Of a stretch of 9,610 nt of DNA, positions 6,841 to 9,610 are shown piece by piece (the first letter of the stretch is position 1; the number at the start of each line of letters is the position of its first letter). The stretch covers positions 1 to 9,610 of the forward strand of contig CALJJF010000076.1 of assembly GCA_937973935.1 (NCBI GenBank), written 5' to 3'. The stretch comes from MKRK01 sp001896915 (GTDB lineage: Bacteria; Bacillota; Clostridia; Oscillospirales; Acutalibacteraceae). Below the pieces are notes generated by a model, which saw only the letters and a list, made by a program, of their open reading frames with translations, did not search any database and was not told the DNA's origin. Made by a program: the position numbers and the translations under genes.

Positions 6841-7815
6841 TTCTTGGTTTTCATCGTTTTCTTTGCAAAAGCGATAGCACAGCTCTTCCAGCTGCTCATA
6901 TTTTGTCAGACTGCCGCATTCTCTGCGATATGCGGCGGCGTGGTGGATGCCTTTCATGTACCATGCGGCGTGCTTTCGGGCTTCGCACATGGCGGTTCGT
7001 TCCCCTTTGTATTCCAGCATCATTTTCACCTGCCGTAGGAGCGCCAGCATCTTTTCGTTCACCGTGGCGTCGGGTAGTGTGACACCCTGCCCCAGATAGG
7101 CATTGATCTGGCGGAACAAAAACGGGTTTCCTTGTGCACCCCGACCCACCATAACAAAATCACAGCCGGTGGTTTCATACATGCTTGCTGCGTCAGAAGC
7201 GGAATCAATATCCCCGTTGCCGATGACGGGCACACGGACGGCTTTTTTGACCGCAGTGATGATGTCCAGATTCACCGGCGGCGCATACATCTGCTTTCGG
7301 GTTCTGCCATGAACCGTAATCGCCTTTGCCCCGTTTTCTTCACATATTAGGGCAAGCTCCACAGCGTTGATGCTGTTATCATCCCATCCGGAACGGATTT
7401 TCACGGTAACAGGTACCGAAACGGCTCTTGATACTTCTTTCACAATTCTGCCCGCCAGTGCAGGGTCTTTCATCAGTGCGCTTCCCCCGCCGTTTCCTAC
7501 CACCTTGGGTGCCGGACATCCCATATTGATGTCGATAAAATCGGGGCTGTATGCCATGGCCCGCTGTGCCGCTTTTGCCATGACAACCGGGTCGTCCCCA
7601 AACAGCTGGGTACCCATGGGGCGTTCGATATCGGACACAGACAAAAGCTCGGCCGACTTTTTGTCGCCCAATGAAATCCCCTTTGCACTGGCAAGCTCGC
7701 CGACCACATAAGCTGCGCCGTATCCCCTGCACATTTCCCGCATGGCTCTGTCCGCCACACCCGCCATAGGTGCCAGGCAAGCATAGCCTTCTATTTTCAA
7801 ACTGCCTATTTGCAA
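6826..7815 (-). CDS. dusB: tRNA dihydrouridine synthase, DusB type
   Basis: This is an FMN-dependent flavoenzyme that reduces uridine to dihydrouridine in the D-loop of tRNAs using NADPH; some Firmicute DusB enzymes are reported to act at several positions. Numbering from GTG 7824: FMN-binding LAPMAGVADRAMRE at 17-30, catalytic C103 in INMGCPAPKV (general acid), K142 in VKIRSGW, H172 in VHGRTRKQMY, the phosphate-binding NGDI at 203-206 and VGRGAQGNP at 226-234. The helical tRNA-binding C-terminus includes KHAAWYMKG. GGAGT (7827-7823) directly abuts GTG 7824 but lies seven bases from TTG 7815. The TTG start yields MQIGSLKIEGYACLAPM, a normal family N-terminus, so I prefer it (329 residues). 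Length and motifs indicate an intact gene. It is convergent with the kinase operon and divergent from the next gene. Confidence 0.95.
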   Translation of the reverse strand: MQIGSLKIEGYACLAPMAGVADRAMREMCRGYGAAYVVGELASAKGISLGDKKSAELLSVSDIERPMGTQLFGDDPVVMAKAAQRAMAYSPDFIDINMGCPAPKVVGNGGGSALMKDPALAGRIVKEVSRAVSVPVTVKIRSGWDDNSINAVELALICEENGAKAITVHGRTRKQMYAPPVNLDIITAVKKAVRVPVIGNGDIDSASDAASMYETTGCDFVMVGRGAQGNPFLFRQINAYLGQGVTLPDATVNEKMLALLRQVKMMLEYKGERTAMCEARKHAAWYMKGIHHAAAYRRECGSLTKYEQLEELCYRFCKENDENQETDAR

Positions 7816-7837
7816 AATAATCACTCCAATGAGAAAA

Positions 7838-7866
7838 ATTATATCATTTTCTTTTCAATGAAGCAA
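7838..7866 (-). promoter_or_regulatory. dusB promoter
   Basis: On the minus strand, TTGCTT (7866-7861) and a perfect TATAAT (7843-7838) are separated by 17 bases. Transcription would start near 7831, giving a very short leader containing the GGAGT ribosome site. Confidence 0.6.
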
Positions 7867-7880
7867 TATTTCTTTAAAAT
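7852..7880 (+). promoter_or_regulatory. Promoter of the small membrane protein gene
   Basis: TTTTCA (7852-7857) and TAAAAT (7875-7880) are 17 bases apart, matching consensus at four and five of six positions. Start near 7887, 24 bases before the ATG. It interleaves with the dusB promoter on the other strand, so the two divergent promoters probably compete for polymerase. Confidence 0.42.
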
Positions 7881-7910
7881 TTGTGATACTATAGAATGAG
7901 GTGATCATTT

Positions 7911-8450
7911 ATGACGGAAAAGAGATTATTTAAATGGGATATTATTTTTTACTTTCTTGCCATACCCCTGATGTTTTTGCAGCACTTTCTATATGATATA
8001 ACCGGAAAAGCAGACCTTGCCGCCATCATTGGTGCTGCCAATGAAAGCATCTGGGAGCATATGAAGATTATTTTTCTTCCCTTTTTGCTCGCTTCTGTTT
8101 GTATTTACTTTATTGTAAAGCCGGATTTGAAACGTTTTCTTGTTGCAACCACCGGGGGGTTGATAACGGTGATTGTCTCAATGATAACACTGTATTATAC
8201 TTACACGGGGATAATCGGGCACCATATTCTTTTGGTTGATATCCTATTGTCTTTTATTGTGTTGTTTCTAGCCTTTTTCGTGTCTTATCGATTATACACC
8301 AAATGGGAAAAGGCAGAAAGATTTTTTCTGATGTTTGCCGTTCTGTTTCTCCTTCTTTTGGCGATCTATGTTTTGTTCACCCTTTTTGCGCCGCAACTGC
8401 CTTTGTTTTTGGATACGGAAACAATGACCTATGGTATCCCGAAACCGTAA
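7911..8450 (+). CDS. Small polytopic membrane protein, probably DUF6512 family
   Basis: This 179-residue protein is mostly hydrophobic, with about five predicted helices at ~11-28, ~53-70, ~76-102, ~104-127 and ~136-160. The N-terminus is short and charged and there is no cleavable signal peptide. The block AANESIWEHMKIIFLP (42-57), between helices 1 and 2, has conserved-looking polar residues. I recall such a NES(I/V)WEH(M/L)K motif from the Firmicute DUF6512 proteins, which have no assigned function; this is from memory and uncertain as to name. The ATG follows AGGTGATC by a normal spacing. The gene stands alone between its own promoter and the gltX promoter, so neighbours give no functional hint. 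I do not assign a function. Confidence 0.85.
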   Translation: MTEKRLFKWDIIFYFLAIPLMFLQHFLYDITGKADLAAIIGAANESIWEHMKIIFLPFLLASVCIYFIVKPDLKRFLVATTGGLITVIVSMITLYYTYTGIIGHHILLVDILLSFIVLFLAFFVSYRLYTKWEKAERFFLMFAVLFLLLLAIYVLFTLFAPQLPLFLDTETMTYGIPKP

Positions 8451-8458
8451 AAAAAAGG

Positions 8459-8487
8459 TTGATAATTTCCTGTTTTTCTGTCATAAT
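8459..8487 (+). promoter_or_regulatory. gltX promoter
   Basis: TTGATA (8459-8464) and CATAAT (8482-8487) each match consensus at five of six positions with an ideal 17-base spacer. TG at 8479-8480 makes an extended -10. The -35 begins nine bases after the upstream stop codon. Predicted start is near 8494, giving a leader of about 70 bases. Confidence 0.65.
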
Positions 8488-8509
8488 AATAGGTAATTTA
8501 TATCCGGAA

Positions 8510-8544
8510 AATGAAAGTTTGAAATAATGTTTCAAACTTTTGTT
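8510..8544 (+). promoter_or_regulatory. Hairpin in the gltX leader
   Basis: AAAGTTTGAAA (8514-8524) and TTTCAAACTTT (8530-8540) pair perfectly over 11 bases around TAATG, and the stem can extend outward to 15 pairs through G-U wobbles. TTTTGTT follows the stem core, so it could act as a weak intrinsic terminator for the upstream gene. It lies downstream of the predicted gltX promoter, so it would also be inside the gltX leader, ending just before the AAAGG ribosome site. Terminator, attenuator or mRNA-stability element are all possible. Confidence 0.6.
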
Positions 8545-8564
8545 AAGAAAGGCATGATCAAACC

Positions 8565-9610
8565 ATGAGCGACACAAACGCACTTGCAGACTTACTGTTT
8601 CCGAGCATAACAAAAACACCGGAATATTATGAAATCTTATACCCCGAAAGAGGATTGCCTGAAGGGACAGTGGTGACAAGATATGCACCCAGCCCGACAG
8701 GTTATTTGCATATTGGGGCTTTATACGCCGCCATGAACGAACAACGGGTGGCAAAGCAAACAGGCGGTATTTTCTATTTGCGAATCGAAGATACCGATAA
8801 AAAAAGGGAGATAGAAGACGGAATCGCTCAAATTGTAAACGGACTACAAGCCTTTGGCATTGTTCCCGATGAAGGCTTTGCTCCGGACGGAAGCGAGTAT
8901 GGTCAATACGGACCCTATCAGCAAAGCAAGCGGGGGGAAATTTATCAGACCTTTGCCAAGGAGCTGACCAGACAAGGGCTTGCTTATCCCTGTTTTTGCA
9001 GCGAAGAAGAGCTCAACGAGGTCAGAGCAGTTCAGGAGAGCGAAAAGCTGAGAACCGGCTATTACGGAAAATGGGCAAAATGCAGGGAGCTTTCCCTTGA
9101 CGAAATCAAAGCAAACCTGCAGACAGGAAAGCCCTATGTCCTGCGCCTTCGTTCCCCGGGCAAGGAAGAAAAACGTATCAGCTTTACGGATGTGATCAAA
9201 GGCAAAATCGAAATGCCGGAAAACGATCAAGATCTGGTTTTGTTAAAAAAAGACGGCATCCCAACATATCATTTGGCACATGCCGTTGATGACCATTTTA
9301 TGCGCACCACCCACGTGGTTCGGGGGGATGAATGGATATCCTCCACCAATATTCATTTGCAGCTGTTCTGGTTGCTCGGCTTCAAGCCGCCCAAATACGC
9401 CCATATCGCACCCATTATGAAAGAGGAAAACGGCAGCAAACGAAAAATTTCCAAACGGAAGGACCCGGAAGCCGCCGTGCTGTTCTATCATGGAGAAGGA
9501 TACCCGAAAGAGTCGGTCATTGAGTATTTGACCACCATTTCAAACTCAAACTTTGAAGATTGGCGCAAAGCAAACAACACGTCTGGATGTGGCTCTGAAA
9601 GAAACAAACG
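8565..9610 (+). CDS. gltX: Glutamate-tRNA ligase (3' end outside window)
   Basis: This class I aminoacyl-tRNA synthetase charges tRNA-Glu with glutamate in the cytoplasm. The frame is open to the right edge, showing 348 residues. An N-terminal extension of about 35 residues (DLLFPSITKTPEYYEILYPE and on) precedes RYAPSPTGYLHIGAL, which contains the HIGH-type signature HIGA at 49-52. LRIEDTDKKRE follows, then CFC of the zinc/tRNA-acceptor insertion, the ribose/ATP-site region around HAVDDHFMRTTHVVRGDEW, and KISKR (294-298) as the KMSKS-type loop. The extension is the form I associate with Clostridia. The ATG has AAAGG 12 bases upstream, a rather long spacer. The full family length is about 550 residues, so roughly a third is missing. 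The last ~12 codons (from ~9576) do not look like the family. Whether it is discriminating cannot be judged here. Confidence 0.93.
   Translation, partial: MSDTNALADLLFPSITKTPEYYEILYPERGLPEGTVVTRYAPSPTGYLHIGALYAAMNEQRVAKQTGGIFYLRIEDTDKKREIEDGIAQIVNGLQAFGIVPDEGFAPDGSEYGQYGPYQQSKRGEIYQTFAKELTRQGLAYPCFCSEEELNEVRAVQESEKLRTGYYGKWAKCRELSLDEIKANLQTGKPYVLRLRSPGKEEKRISFTDVIKGKIEMPENDQDLVLLKKDGIPTYHLAHAVDDHFMRTTHVVRGDEWISSTNIHLQLFWLLGFKPPKYAHIAPIMKEENGSKRKISKRKDPEAAVLFYHGEGYPKESVIEYLTTISNSNFEDWRKANNTSGCGSERNK

Noticed and set aside
6823..7082. Overlapping plus-strand frames opposite dusB
   Set aside because: They are antisense to the well-conserved C-terminus of dusB and begin inside its terminator hairpin.
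7887..7892. TGATACTAT as an extended -10 for the membrane protein gene
   Set aside because: It would start transcription at about 7899, inside the ribosome site; the TTTTCA/TAAAAT pair upstream fits better.
8451..8564. Possible T-box riboswitch upstream of gltX
   Set aside because: The leader is only about 70 bases and lacks a specifier stem and the conserved T-box sequence.
8554..8568. Four-codon frame ATG ATC AAA CCA TGA overlapping the gltX ATG
   Set aside because: It looks like a coupled leader peptide, but its start lies one base after AAAGG, which is too close for initiation; probably chance.

Overview
The window looks like a chromosomal segment from a low-to-mid GC Firmicute, most likely a member of the Clostridia. 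Evidence for this: compact operons with overlapping stops and starts, GGAGG-type ribosome binding sites with several GTG and TTG starts, and a GluRS whose N-terminal extension (DLLFP...TKTPEYYE...YPERGLPEG) is, from memory, typical of clostridial GltX. I see no mobile element, CRISPR array, rRNA or tRNA gene.

Region 1 (1-2352): the end of an ABC transporter operon in the order permease (5' end outside the window), ATPase, permease, closed by an intrinsic terminator. Both permeases are FtsX/MacB-like half-size proteins and share one ATPase of the MacB/LolD type, so the complex is probably a heteromeric permease pair on an ATPase dimer.

Region 2 (2353-6810): a non-coding stretch of about 280 bases, then a signalling operon with one OmpR/PhoB response regulator and two tandem paralogous sensor kinases. 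The non-coding stretch holds a normal extended -10 promoter and also a promoter that looks MerR-controlled although no merR gene is nearby. The kinases share a large extracytoplasmic domain that I do not recognise, with three conserved cysteines. Next to an ABC transporter, such a system probably senses an envelope-active compound or envelope stress and controls the transporter, but this is inferred from position only.

Region 3 (6811-9610): housekeeping genes. dusB (tRNA dihydrouridine synthase) runs on the minus strand and its stop codon lies in the loop of its own terminator. A divergent small membrane protein gene (probably DUF6512) shares the promoter region with dusB. gltX (glutamate-tRNA ligase) runs off the right edge; it has a strong promoter followed by a hairpin in its leader. 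The last ~30 bases of gltX do not read like the family.

The part least like known systems is the kinase pair with its unrecognised sensor domain, together with the orphan MerR-type promoter.
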